NCBI RefSeq assembly: GCF_000802225.1
Contig: NZ_JTDI01000005.1
Coordinates: forward strand, 186,001-250,000
Direction: 5' to 3'
Source of the DNA: Novosphingobium malaysiense
Lineage (GTDB): Bacteria; Pseudomonadota; Alphaproteobacteria; Sphingomonadales; Sphingomonadaceae
Length of the DNA: 64,000 nucleotides
The translations under genes were made by a program, and so were the position numbers. This document shows positions 51,022 through 59,364 of the stretch, piece after piece (positions within the stretch are counted from its first letter, which is position 1; the number at the start of each line of letters is the position of its first letter). The notes beneath the pieces were generated by a model. It was not told the origin of the DNA. It was given only the letters and a program-made list of their open reading frames with translations, and did no database searches.

Positions 51022-51867
51022 ATGACAGCTGAAACGCTCCTCGATCTCACGGGCCGCACGATCATCGTTGCAGGTGCCGGCGGGGGCGGAATGGGCACGA
51101 TCCTGACCAGACTTGTCGCCAGTGCCGGAGCGACCGTGATCGCGGTCGATAATTCGCGCGCCAGTCTAGAGGAGCATGTCCAGTCGCTTCGGTCCGAAGG
51201 TCTTTCGATCGTGCCGGTCCAGGCCGACATCGGCACCGAGCAGGGGGTCGAGGAAATCATGGTGCGTGCATTGGCTGAGCCGGATGATCTCTTCGGACTC
51301 GTCACGATCGTAGGCGGCGTGCCCGATGCATACTGGGGGGCGGCGACAGAAGTCACGCGGGAGGGATGGCAATGGCTCTTCGCCTATAATCTGGATTCGA
51401 TGTTCTTTCTGACACAGGCCGTGGCTCGTGAACTGCGTGCGCGCAGGCTGCCCGGATCGCTGGTTTCGATAGCGTCGATTAGCGGACTGACGGCGACCCC
51501 CTTCCACATCGGCTACGGAGCCGCCAAGGCCGCCGTGCTGTCAGTAGTGAAGACCATGGCACTGGAACTGGCCGCCGATAATATTCGCGTCAACAGCGTC
51601 GCTCCAGGCGCGATTGCCACGCCGACTGCCGGATTGGGTCCGGACAAGGAGCGCGACCGCTGGGCCGTTCCGATGGCTAGGCAGGGGCGCGCGGAGGAGG
51701 TGGCATCCAGTGTGCTCTACCTGCTTTCCGACATGGCAGGTTACATGACCGGCCAATGTCTGGTCGTTGACGGCGGCGTCAGTGTGAAGTGGTCGCACCT
51801 CGATGCGGAAAATTGCCCCGCCTATGCCCGCGACCGAAGTTTTCTGGACCGCTGGCGCAGGGAATGA
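51022..51867 (+). CDS. SDR-family oxidoreductase
   Basis: A 281-residue short-chain dehydrogenase. The glycine motif GAGGGGMG replaces the usual TGxxxGxG; Ser lies in SIASISG and YGAAKAA has YxxxK; VVDGGVSVKW is near the end. An unusual tail (HLDAENCPAYARDRSFLDRWRRE) extends past the normal SDR end. It starts seven bases after the SnoaL stop. The NAG motif is replaced by IVGGVP. Still probably a working dehydrogenase. Confidence 0.87.
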   Translation: MTAETLLDLTGRTIIVAGAGGGGMGTILTRLVASAGATVIAVDNSRASLEEHVQSLRSEGLSIVPVQADIGTEQGVEEIMVRALAEPDDLFGLVTIVGGVPDAYWGAATEVTREGWQWLFAYNLDSMFFLTQAVARELRARRLPGSLVSIASISGLTATPFHIGYGAAKAAVLSVVKTMALELAADNIRVNSVAPGAIATPTAGLGPDKERDRWAVPMARQGRAEEVASSVLYLLSDMAGYMTGQCLVVDGGVSVKWSHLDAENCPAYARDRSFLDRWRRE

Positions 51868-51885
51868 GGCAGAAGGGGATGCTCT

Positions 51886-52452
51886 ATGATCCGAACGGTT
51901 GAGGAGGTAGCGAAAGAATTCGCCGACCGGGAATGCATCCGCGATTGCCTCTACCGGTATTGCCGCGGAATAGACCGGCTGGATACTGAACTGATCCTAT
52001 CCGCCTATTGGCCCGACGCGACCGACGAACATGGTAATTTCCTCGCCAATTCGGCGCAGGAATTTGTCGATCACGCCGTGCCGATCATCGAGTCGATGGA
52101 TCTGACTACGCATTTCCTAGGCAATATCCTGATCGACATCCGAGGCGAAGAAGCGTGGGTCGAATCCTATATCCAGGCCTTTCACCGGATGTCCCGCGAG
52201 GACGGCAGCCGTTACGATCACATGTCTTCCAGCCGCTTCATAGACCGGATGGAAAGGCGCGCGGGCGAATGGCGGATCAAGCGGCGAGTAGTCGTGCGTG
52301 ACTGGTTTCGCGAATTTCCCGACAGCAGCGAGTGGGACAAGGGGCAACTTCCGGGCAAGCTGGGATACGGGAAGGCCGAACCTCTCAGCCTTGGCCTGCG
52401 CAAGCCCGACGACCCTAGCTACGCCCTGATGGGCGGTGACCGCAGTCGCTAG
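51886..52452 (+). CDS. SnoaL/NTF2-like protein
   Basis: A 188-residue NTF2-fold protein: FADRECIRDCLYRYCRGIDRLDTELILSAYWPDATDEHGNF, then FIDRMERRAGEWRIKRRVVVRDWFREFPD. It shares the RYCRGxDRxD and ERRAGxWxI blocks with the 43186 protein, so the two are paralogues in separate operons. Last gene of the TonB receptor operon; its stop overlaps the convergent MFS gene by four bases. Possible hydratase/isomerase; not proven. Confidence 0.84.
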   Translation: MIRTVEEVAKEFADRECIRDCLYRYCRGIDRLDTELILSAYWPDATDEHGNFLANSAQEFVDHAVPIIESMDLTTHFLGNILIDIRGEEAWVESYIQAFHRMSREDGSRYDHMSSSRFIDRMERRAGEWRIKRRVVVRDWFREFPDSSEWDKGQLPGKLGYGKAEPLSLGLRKPDDPSYALMGGDRSR

Positions 52453-53684
52453 TCATTCCGCCACACACCGGGCTTTCCTAGCCAGATGACTGCGGCGGCG
52501 CTGATGACCATCAGTGCCATCGTCAGCATCAGGAACTGCGAATAGCCGGAATAGATGTCATAGGCGAAGCCGGCGACGAGAGGACCGATGGCCCCGCCTG
52601 CCGCCATGGCCGTCACGATCGCGCCGAAGATTACACCATAGTTCTTGAGACCGAACTGGCGCGTGGCAAGGTAGGCGATGACGTCCACTTCCGCACCCAG
52701 CGTGAACCCGAAGAGCGACGCGGCGACCGACTGGCTAACGGGATTGGCGCCGTCGAAAAGCAGCAGAAGGCAAGCAATGACCGGCAACATGAACGAAAGC
52801 GCCCCGACCAGATTTGGCGGAAAACGGTCGAGAAGGAAACCTGTGCCGAGCCGTCCGATGATCGAGAATATTCCGACCAGCGAAGCAATGCCTGCTGCTC
52901 CGAGTGCGGTGGCCCCCTGGTCTTTCAGGATCGGCACAATGTGCACTATCATGCCGACGGCGGTCGTGGTGAACAGCAGGCTCGCAAGAAAGAGGCTGTA
53001 GAAGGAAAAGGATCGCAGTGCTTCGGCAACCGTGGCGCCGGGCAACGAAACTGGCGGTGCCTGCGAAACCTTGCCGTCTGCCGCTTTCACGTCCTGCGCA
53101 CCGCGGAAAAAGAAGAACATCAGCGGAAACACGGCAACCGTCCAGATCGCGCCGATCAGCATGATGGCAGTGCGCCAGTCGAACGCCATGATGAGCGACG
53201 TGGCTATAAAAGGCAGTACAGTCGCGGTGAACGAAGCGCCTGAAAAGCACACGGCAAAGGCCATGCCGCGCGACTTTTCGAACCGGCTGGCGAGTGCGCT
53301 TGTCCAAACCGTCGCCTGCATCCACAGGTTTGCAAAGGCGACCAGACCCCACAACATGTACCAGTGGGCCAGGCTGTCGGATGTCGTGCCCAACAGACCC
53401 ATGGACACCGGCATAAGAATTGTTCCGACAAGCGCAACGCGTCGCGGGCCGAGGCGATCGACCACCATGCCCATGGGGATGGCCAGCAAGGCGCCGACCG
53501 CTCCCACGATCGTCAGGCCGAATGACATTCCTGCGCGCGACCATCCGAATTCCGCCTGGATAGGCTCGATGAACGGGCCGACGCCGTAAGTGTGCAACAC
53601 CGCGCTTGAGTAACCGAGCGCGGCCAGCAAGGGGAGAAACCAGAATTGCCGCCACTCCTCGGCGGCGCCAGCCTGCAAGTGCAA
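52449..53684 (-). CDS. MFS transporter
   Basis: A 411-residue membrane protein with about 12 helices. AGMSFGLTIVGAVGALLAIPMGMVVDRLGPRRVALVGTIL contains the MFS loop motif (G-x3-DRLGPRR), and WMQATVWTSALASRFEKSRGMAFAV the second. The pattern is of the monocarboxylate/oxalate-formate type. TTG 53684 has cgggagaagatac in front. Distinct from the MHS transporter at 33546. Last gene of the probable IclR-headed minus operon; likely carries the organic acid handled by the SDR and thioesterase genes. Confidence 0.9.
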   Translation of the reverse strand: MHLQAGAAEEWRQFWFLPLLAALGYSSAVLHTYGVGPFIEPIQAEFGWSRAGMSFGLTIVGAVGALLAIPMGMVVDRLGPRRVALVGTILMPVSMGLLGTTSDSLAHWYMLWGLVAFANLWMQATVWTSALASRFEKSRGMAFAVCFSGASFTATVLPFIATSLIMAFDWRTAIMLIGAIWTVAVFPLMFFFFRGAQDVKAADGKVSQAPPVSLPGATVAEALRSFSFYSLFLASLLFTTTAVGMIVHIVPILKDQGATALGAAGIASLVGIFSIIGRLGTGFLLDRFPPNLVGALSFMLPVIACLLLLFDGANPVSQSVAASLFGFTLGAEVDVIAYLATRQFGLKNYGVIFGAIVTAMAAGGAIGPLVAGFAYDIYSGYSQFLMLTMALMVISAAAVIWLGKPGVWRND

Positions 53685-53734
53685 GTATCTTCTCCCGTTC
53701 GTTTATCTTGTGGTGGAAATGGGTTCCAAGGGGC

Positions 53735-54490
53735 TCACAACATCAACTGTCCGCCATCGACGTTGAGTGTCTGTCCCGTCACGTAGCGACTTTCGTCGCT
53801 GGCAAGGAAAATGGCGGCAGCGCCGATATCGGTTTCCGCATCGCCGAAATAGCCGAGCGAGACGTCCGCGCAGAGCTTTTCGAATTCCGCCGGACGGTCA
53901 GCGAAATAGGCCTTCCCGCTGTCGCCGAGCGACGCCGGGTTCAGCGTGTTGACGCGAATGCCGTATTTGCCCCATTCCCGTGCAGCGCTGCGGGTGAGGG
54001 CGCGGATGGCTTCCTTGGCGGCCGCATAGGAAGCGATGCCGGGCATCGGCAGCATTCCCATCTTTGATCCGAAATTGATAACCGATCCGCCCCCATTCTT
54101 CATGTGCGGAAAGGCTTCCTGCATGTGCAGCATGGTGGCCACAGGGCCGGAGCCGAATGCCAGCTCCATATCTTCCTCGGTTATCTCCTTGAAGGGTACG
54201 CCCGAGCGACGCGCCTGCGCATTGTTGACGAGAATGCCGAGACTGCCGAATGCCTCGACGGCTGCTGTTACGGCCTGCCTCGCGCTCTCACGCCGGCTTG
54301 CGTCGCCGGTACAGGCGATGACCTTGCCGCCGCGATCCTCGATGATACCCGCCGCGTGATGCAGCCTGGCCTCGTCGCGTCCGGTTATCACCACCGATGC
54401 CCCTTCGTTCACGAAGGCAAGCGCAATGCCCAGGCCAACGCCCTGACCCGCGCCGGTGATCAATGCTACTTTGCCGTCAAGTCTGCGCAT
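53735..54490 (-). CDS. SDR-family oxidoreductase
   Basis: A 251-residue classical SDR: RRLDGKVALITGAGQGVGLGIALAF, NNAQ in ILVNNAQARR, Ser in INFGSKMG and YAAAKEA with YxxxK; the end NVDGGQLML is typical. ATG 54490 is chosen over 54514 for fit with the family. The genes on either side are co-directional. Oxidises or reduces a hydroxyl/keto group of an unknown intermediate. Confidence 0.88.
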   Translation of the reverse strand: MRRLDGKVALITGAGQGVGLGIALAFVNEGASVVITGRDEARLHHAAGIIEDRGGKVIACTGDASRRESARQAVTAAVEAFGSLGILVNNAQARRSGVPFKEITEEDMELAFGSGPVATMLHMQEAFPHMKNGGGSVINFGSKMGMLPMPGIASYAAAKEAIRALTRSAAREWGKYGIRVNTLNPASLGDSGKAYFADRPAEFEKLCADVSLGYFGDAETDIGAAAIFLASDESRYVTGQTLNVDGGQLML

Positions 54491-54541
54491 CGTCTTGATC
54501 CCTTCTGCCGGCACACCGATCTGTCGTGACGGAATTGCCGC

Positions 54542-55462
54542 CTAACCTTCGGGGTAGCCCTTGTGAGACCGGGGGTCGGGTCCGACCCCCTCCGGCCAGA
54601 ACGCCAGGCCCATTTTCTTGCCAGCAGAGGGAGAGAGCGCTTCCATGGCCTTGCCGAAACCGAGCACCGCCTCGAATTTTCCGTTCTCGTCGACGGCATA
54701 TACCACGGCAGTCCGGTATTGCCGGCGCTCGCCCGCTTCGGGTTCGACGACCCACAATTCCTCGGCGAATACAAACCAGTCGGTCACCTGCCGGTTGAGG
54801 ATCGAGACGTGCACGGGATTGAGCGCTGCGTGGCACTTGCAGACGAAATCGGCCGCGGCCGGTGCGCTCTGCAGGTTCACGATCTCCCCGCCCTCGGTGC
54901 TGGAACGGTAATCGCGCTGCGCCCAGATGCAGTCGGGTGTCAGTGATGCAGACAGGGCTGCCGCATCGCCGCGGCAAACGGCGTCCAACAGATCCTCGTG
55001 CATCTGGAGGTTGCGCAGCGAGCGGTCGGGCAGAAGCTCTCCGTCCGTCTCGACCGGAGGCGTAGGCGGATAGTATCGTTGCCAGGCATACTCGCCGGTG
55101 ATGCCGTTCTCGTCGTCGGTAACGAACATCGTCACCGTCTGCACTGTCTTGAACTCGCCACTCTGTACCCAGAGACGTGTCGGGACGTTTTCGACGAAGA
55201 CGTACCAGTCTGTCGCCCTCTGCGACAGCAGACGGCTGGCCTGCGGAGCGGCATTCTCGACCGACCCCTTGTACATCGTGTCGATATCGTCGCGGCCCGA
55301 AAGCACCGTGACCATGCCGGGTTGCAGCATCATGGCGAAATGCGGGTGTGCCCCGATCGTGTCCATGACGCCGACCATGCGGGTGCCATACTCGCTGCGG
55401 ATGTGGCGCTCGGCTTTCATGATGCTTCGCAGCATCGGTTCCGTCAGGTCTTGTGATGACAT
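54542..55462 (-). CDS. Fused double NTF2-like protein
   Basis: A 306-residue protein containing two successive NTF2-type units. The first (about residues 1-150) has GAHPHFAMMLQPGMVTVLSGRDDI and RATDWYVFVENVPTRLWVQSGEFKTVQTVTMFV. The second (about 150-300) has MHEDLLDAVCRGDAAALSASLTPDCIW, then TDWFVFAEELWVVEPEAGERRQYRTAVVY. The repeated TDW(Y/F)VFxE block shows an internal duplication. ATG 55462 follows ggagaggattgaag. Such fusion would place two pockets in one chain. Function not known. Confidence 0.82.
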   Translation of the reverse strand: MSSQDLTEPMLRSIMKAERHIRSEYGTRMVGVMDTIGAHPHFAMMLQPGMVTVLSGRDDIDTMYKGSVENAAPQASRLLSQRATDWYVFVENVPTRLWVQSGEFKTVQTVTMFVTDDENGITGEYAWQRYYPPTPPVETDGELLPDRSLRNLQMHEDLLDAVCRGDAAALSASLTPDCIWAQRDYRSSTEGGEIVNLQSAPAAADFVCKCHAALNPVHVSILNRQVTDWFVFAEELWVVEPEAGERRQYRTAVVYAVDENGKFEAVLGFGKAMEALSPSAGKKMGLAFWPEGVGPDPRSHKGYPEG

Positions 55463-55535
55463 CTTCAATCCTCTCCACTTGCGTCCCTGTATTGACGGGG
55501 CCCACGACTTTTCGCGTCACCCTTCACGGGACGGG

Positions 55536-55946
55536 TTACTCGGCGGTCCTGGGCGCGAGAGCGACGTTGACGACCGCAGTGGCGACCGGCTTGTCGGGGG
55601 TGTCCTGCCATACCGTCGCGGCGACGTTCGCAAGGCGCCGTCCCGCCTTGACCACGGTCGCGGAAGCGAACGTACGTCCCTCTCCAGCGGCGCGAAGAAA
55701 TTGAATTGTGGAATTGAGCGGCGTCAGGCTGACCGGTCCATGTTCAGAGCGCAATTCCGCGTCGAGAGATGCAATCGCCGTGACTTCCAGCAGGGTGCTG
55801 ACCGCGCCGCCGTGCAACATGCCCGGATTGCCGCAAATTTCAGGTTTGTAATCAATACCCAGGACTGGCGAGCCAGTCTCCCAGCGGTCGATCCCGATGC
55901 CGATGGTCTGCGCATATGTCGGCAAGTGTAGTTCGAGGTTGGCCAT
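55536..55946 (-). CDS. PaaI-type thioesterase (hotdog fold)
   Basis: A 136-residue hotdog protein. NPGMLHGGAVSTLLEVTAIASLDAEL is the PaaI signature with the HGG loop at the helix start; FLRAAGEGRTFASATVVKAGRRLANVAATVW is the strand region. It hydrolyses an acyl-CoA, typically an aromatic or dead-end one. Eight bases upstream is the stop of a second hotdog gene. Substrate inferred only. Confidence 0.87.
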   Translation of the reverse strand: MANLELHLPTYAQTIGIGIDRWETGSPVLGIDYKPEICGNPGMLHGGAVSTLLEVTAIASLDAELRSEHGPVSLTPLNSTIQFLRAAGEGRTFASATVVKAGRRLANVAATVWQDTPDKPVATAVVNVALAPRTAE

Positions 55947-55955
55947 GTCCGTTCC

Positions 55956-56387
55956 TCACAAAAGCATGAAAGTTGCAGTGACGTGGCACACCGGGTCTTC
56001 CGGAGTCTCGTCGTAGGCGATGCCCCGGGTCAGCGCGGTCGAGGCGTTCCACTTGAAGCATTCGCTTCGGCAGATGATTGTCGAACGCGGTTTGGCGGGC
56101 CGTAGATAATCGGCGCGCAGGTCCAGTGTGACCTGCGGCAGGAACCCGCCACGCTGCAGGTAGATCGAGGTACCGGCGGTGTTGTCCAGCAGAGTCATAA
56201 TCGCACCGGTCGCCATCGAACCCGCCGCAGGATCGTCCACGAACGCTTCCGACCATGGCATGGCAAGTTCGATCCACTCGGGGGAATGTGCGTGGTAACG
56301 AATGCCGAGAAGTGCGTTATTTCCCTTGTCGGCCAGAAACTCATCCAGCTCAGAGGGAACGAACTTCCATTCAGCGTCGCTGGTCAA
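55956..56387 (-). CDS. PaaI-type thioesterase (hotdog fold)
   Basis: A 143-residue hotdog protein paired with its downstream neighbour: PAAGSMATGAIMTLLDNTAGTSIYLQRGGFLPQVTLDLRADYLRPAKP. The usual HGG is replaced by ATGAI here, while the LDN...G segment is kept. The TTG start at 56387 has aggagagatcgtt in front. Two consecutive thioesterase genes suggest a heteromer or different chain-length ranges. Acts on acyl-CoA (inference). Confidence 0.84.
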   Translation of the reverse strand: MTSDAEWKFVPSELDEFLADKGNNALLGIRYHAHSPEWIELAMPWSEAFVDDPAAGSMATGAIMTLLDNTAGTSIYLQRGGFLPQVTLDLRADYLRPAKPRSTIICRSECFKWNASTALTRGIAYDETPEDPVCHVTATFMLL

Positions 56388-56432
56388 AACGATCTCTCCT
56401 GTCCTGTGCTTGGGGCAATATGCCGGCCTGGC

Positions 56433-57248
56433 TCATCTGTGAGCCTCCCTACGACCGTGGTGACCAAGGCTGTTTGAAATGCCATGTGCCGCTTCCAGCA
56501 CCATCGAGCGAAGCGTGGTCTCCTCGCCCATCATGCGTGAGGTCGGCCCTGCCATGATTAGCGCACCGACGACCTCGTTCGAACTGTCGCGTACGGGAGC
56601 GGCCATCCCCGTGATGCCCTGGATCATTTGGTCGGCAACGCAGGAAAAATCTTCTTCGCGGGTCTTGCGGATCAGCTCGAATAGCGCGTCCGGGTCCGTT
56701 TGCGTTTGAGGATTTATCTGATTGAGTGGCGCCGTTTTCAGATACTGACGTACCTCCTCATCCGACATGGCAGCCAGTAGAACGCGCCCGCCGGCAGTGC
56801 AGTACAGCTGACTCCTGTCGCCGATGCCCACCGAGATCCGGATGGCGCTGCGGCTTTCCACAACGCCCACATAAGTCATGACCGGCGGGTCTTCTCCGGT
56901 CGTGATGCCGTAGAGGACGGTTTCCCCCGAGCGGTTGCTCAGGGCGTTCATGCCTTGCCGTACATAATCGCCCATGTGCAGGCGCTGTCGTGCCGACAGC
57001 ACCTGGTTCGCCAGTTCGAATGCGCTGCCCCCCAGCCGATATGTGCCATCGGAAAAAACTATGTAGTTCATGTCGACGAGACCGCGCAGCAGGCCGATCA
57101 GACTAGTTTTCGGCGTGGCAAGCCGACGGCTGAGCTCGGCAAGGCCGATCGGCTGTTCTGCGAGGCTCAGGACCTTCAATATCTGCAGTACACGGGAAAC
57201 GGACAGCGGCGCTTTGCCGCTGACAGCTTTGGTCGTCATGTTGGACAT
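56433..57248 (-). CDS. IclR-family transcriptional regulator
   Basis: A 271-residue IclR protein. The winged helix is at residues 15-75 (VSRVLQILKVLSLAEQPIGLAELSRRLATPKTSLIGLLRGLVDMNYIV), and the effector domain covers the rest (VESRSAIRISVGIGDRSQLYCTAGGRVLLAAMSDEEV). ATG 57248; ATG 57239 is also possible. It is first in a minus-strand series ending with the MFS gene, with only 45 bases to the next gene, and divergent from the LLM operon. The intervening CGAATA-type sites, repeated upstream of two other operons, make it the best candidate for a local master regulator. Confidence 0.92.
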   Translation of the reverse strand: MSNMTTKAVSGKAPLSVSRVLQILKVLSLAEQPIGLAELSRRLATPKTSLIGLLRGLVDMNYIVFSDGTYRLGGSAFELANQVLSARQRLHMGDYVRQGMNALSNRSGETVLYGITTGEDPPVMTYVGVVESRSAIRISVGIGDRSQLYCTAGGRVLLAAMSDEEVRQYLKTAPLNQINPQTQTDPDALFELIRKTREEDFSCVADQMIQGITGMAAPVRDSSNEVVGALIMAGPTSRMMGEETTLRSMVLEAAHGISNSLGHHGRREAHR

Positions 57249-57579
57249 ATCCTGTAGAAACTTCCCTCATTCACCGCGCAGCGGGTCGTTCAGCTCCACA
57301 CGGTTTGGCTTCCCTAGCACCTGTCTTGCATCGTGCCGCAATGGGATCCGTGCGGGCTTCTTGCCTTCCCGTTCAAAAACACCTATAAGAACACATATAC
57401 GAATAATGTTCGAATATGCGAATATAGGTTGCATGTCAAGGCTGGGATGTTGAGGCGCCGAACAGGATCGCAGAACGGGTCTCGATCAGGCCATGGTGAA
57501 ACCGCAAGGGCGGTACGCAGCCGTCAGCATTTGCACCGGACATGAGATTGAACGGGATGAGGCAGGAATAGGGCAGGAC
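57249..57579. promoter_or_regulatory. Divergent control region, IclR / LLM operons
   Basis: A 331-base gap. At 57394-57425 it carries CATATACGAATA followed by TTCGAATATGCGAATAT; CGAATA occurs at 57400, 57411 and 57419. This matches the core of the sites at 47837 and 62579. It is placed to control both the IclR-headed operon and the LLM operon. Confidence 0.62.
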
Positions 57580-58752
57580 ATGAAGGTAAATCTCGGCATT
57601 GCATCGCAAAATTCCGCGGACTGGCAGCGTATTATCGATGGTGACCTGGACAGCCGCCCGAAGACCGCCGACTGGCGCATCGTCGAACAGGCGCTGGCGC
57701 TCGGCGATCTGGCCGAGCCGCTTGGCTATGACGGTATCTGGGTGCCCGAACATTTTGGCACGCCCTACGGAATGACGCCCAATCCGCTTCAGCTGCTCTC
57801 CTATTTTGCCGGAAGGACGGAGCGTATCAGCTTCGGAACGCAGATCGTGGTGGTGCCGTGGTGGAATCCGGTGCGTCTGATCCACCAGATCTGCTACCTC
57901 GATATCATCTCCAACGGCCGTTACGAGACGATCGGGTTGGGCCGTGGCGTGGCCAAGAGCGAGTTCGACTCGCTTGGTATCCCGCGTGAGACGAGCATGA
58001 AGCGGTTCGAGGAAACGATCGAAATCCTGGAGCTGGCCTTCTCGCAGGACCGGTTCTCCTACGAGGGTGAGATCTTCAAAATTCCCGAGACGGAAATTCG
58101 CCCCGCGCCGAAAAGCTCCGACCTGTTCTCGCGGCTCTACGGCGCTTCGGCTACCGGGCCTTCGCTGGAAATGATCTCGCGCAAGGGGGTCAAGCCGCTG
58201 TTCGTGGGTAACAAGCCGCTCAGCGAAGCGGCCAAGGATGTGCGCAAGGTCAATACCATGCGCCAGGAGGTAGGGCTGCCGCCTTGCCAGCCCAAGAATA
58301 TCCTGTTCACCTTCTGCGTTTCGAGCAAGGAAGAAGCCGCGAAGGCCGACGAATATCTTGCCACGGCCAATCGAGACGTGGCGTTGGCCTATGGCCTCAA
58401 TGATCCTTCGAACTTCGCCGGCGTGAAGGGCTATGAAAGCTATGCCGACAGAGCCAGCAGCGCCACTGCTCCGGGCGAGGCCGCGAAGGAAACTAACAAG
58501 CCCGCCCCCAAGGGATACGATCAATCAAACCTGATGATCGGAACGCCCGAAACGATCATCGAACGCATCATCGAGAACCAGAAGGCCTGCTCGTTCTCGG
58601 AAATTACGTTGATGCCGCAGTTCGGTACCATGCCCTACGAGGAGGCGGCCGAGAGCGTGAAGTTGTTCGCGAAGGAAGTGCTGCCGGTTGTCCACAAAAT
58701 GGATGCGCCGCTGCATGCTGCGGCTCTGCCCGACCAGAAGCTGCGCGCTTGA
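57580..58752 (+). CDS. LLM-class flavin-dependent monooxygenase
   Basis: A 390-residue luciferase-like protein, larger than the two at 10.9 and 16.3 kb: LGYDGIWVPEHFGTPYGMTPNPLQLLSYFAGRT, TQIVVVPWWNPVRLIHQICYLDIISNGRYETIGLGRG and the C-terminal QSNLMIGTPETIIERIIENQ. It belongs to the alkanal-monooxygenase alpha-like branch. ATG 57580 has ggcaggac directly before it; the longer frame to 57493 is unsupported. First gene of an operon with a glyoxalase, an acyl-CoA ligase and an enoyl-CoA hydratase. Probably hydroxylates or Baeyer-Villiger-oxidises a ring with FMNH2. Confidence 0.9.
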   Translation: MKVNLGIASQNSADWQRIIDGDLDSRPKTADWRIVEQALALGDLAEPLGYDGIWVPEHFGTPYGMTPNPLQLLSYFAGRTERISFGTQIVVVPWWNPVRLIHQICYLDIISNGRYETIGLGRGVAKSEFDSLGIPRETSMKRFEETIEILELAFSQDRFSYEGEIFKIPETEIRPAPKSSDLFSRLYGASATGPSLEMISRKGVKPLFVGNKPLSEAAKDVRKVNTMRQEVGLPPCQPKNILFTFCVSSKEEAAKADEYLATANRDVALAYGLNDPSNFAGVKGYESYADRASSATAPGEAAKETNKPAPKGYDQSNLMIGTPETIIERIIENQKACSFSEITLMPQFGTMPYEEAAESVKLFAKEVLPVVHKMDAPLHAAALPDQKLRA

Positions 58753-58788
58753 CGGTGCGATCTGACTGGAATTCGAGGGGAGGTGCAC

Positions 58789-59247
58789 TTGGCTAACCAT
58801 CAGGAGTCGGACGAGGTCGATCCGAAACTTTGGGTCTGGGGCGAGGATGAACAGACCCCGCGATTGCTGCATACCATGCTGCGCGTAACCGATTTCGCGG
58901 AATCGCTGCGCTTCTATTGCGACACCCTCGGAATGAAGGTCCTGGACCGCTTCGACGTGGAATCCCGCCGCGCTACGGGAATGTTCGTTGGATATGGAAA
59001 TTATCGCCAGTCGGCCTTGCTGGAGCTGACCCAGAAATGGGATGTCGACCGATACGAGCATGGCGAGGCCTTCGGACATGTCGCGATCGGAGTTGCGGAT
59101 CTGGAAGACGTCGTGCGCAGGATCGAGGATGCGGGTTACGAAATTGCGGACCAGCCCAAGGTCCTGATGGCCGGCGGTCCGAAAGTGGCGTTTGCGAAGG
59201 ATCCAGATGGCTTCTTCGTCGAACTTATTCAGATCCAGCGGGATTGA
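58789..59247 (+). CDS. Glyoxalase I-like VOC protein
   Basis: A 152-residue protein strongly resembling bacterial lactoylglutathione lyase: RLLHTMLRVTDFAESLRFYCDTLGMKVL at the start and KDPDGFFVELIQ at the end. All four metal ligands of GloA are present: His about 28, Glu about 79 (LLELTQ), His about 97 (FGHVAIG) and Glu about 145. TTG 58789 is likely because GAGGGGAGG precedes it at good spacing; GTG 58783 overlaps that site. It may isomerise a glutathione adduct or detoxify a reactive aldehyde, consistent with the glutathione transferase at 63343. Confidence 0.85.
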   Translation: MANHQESDEVDPKLWVWGEDEQTPRLLHTMLRVTDFAESLRFYCDTLGMKVLDRFDVESRRATGMFVGYGNYRQSALLELTQKWDVDRYEHGEAFGHVAIGVADLEDVVRRIEDAGYEIADQPKVLMAGGPKVAFAKDPDGFFVELIQIQRD

Positions 59248-59364
59248 ATTGGGGGCAATGCGCGTTGCCGTGCACCTTCCGCTGGATGATGTCCTCAATG
59301 GGAGGCTGACAGTGCCTGTCTCAGTCACCGCTCAGCCGATCCTCGCCGAGATTGCCGTGAGACG

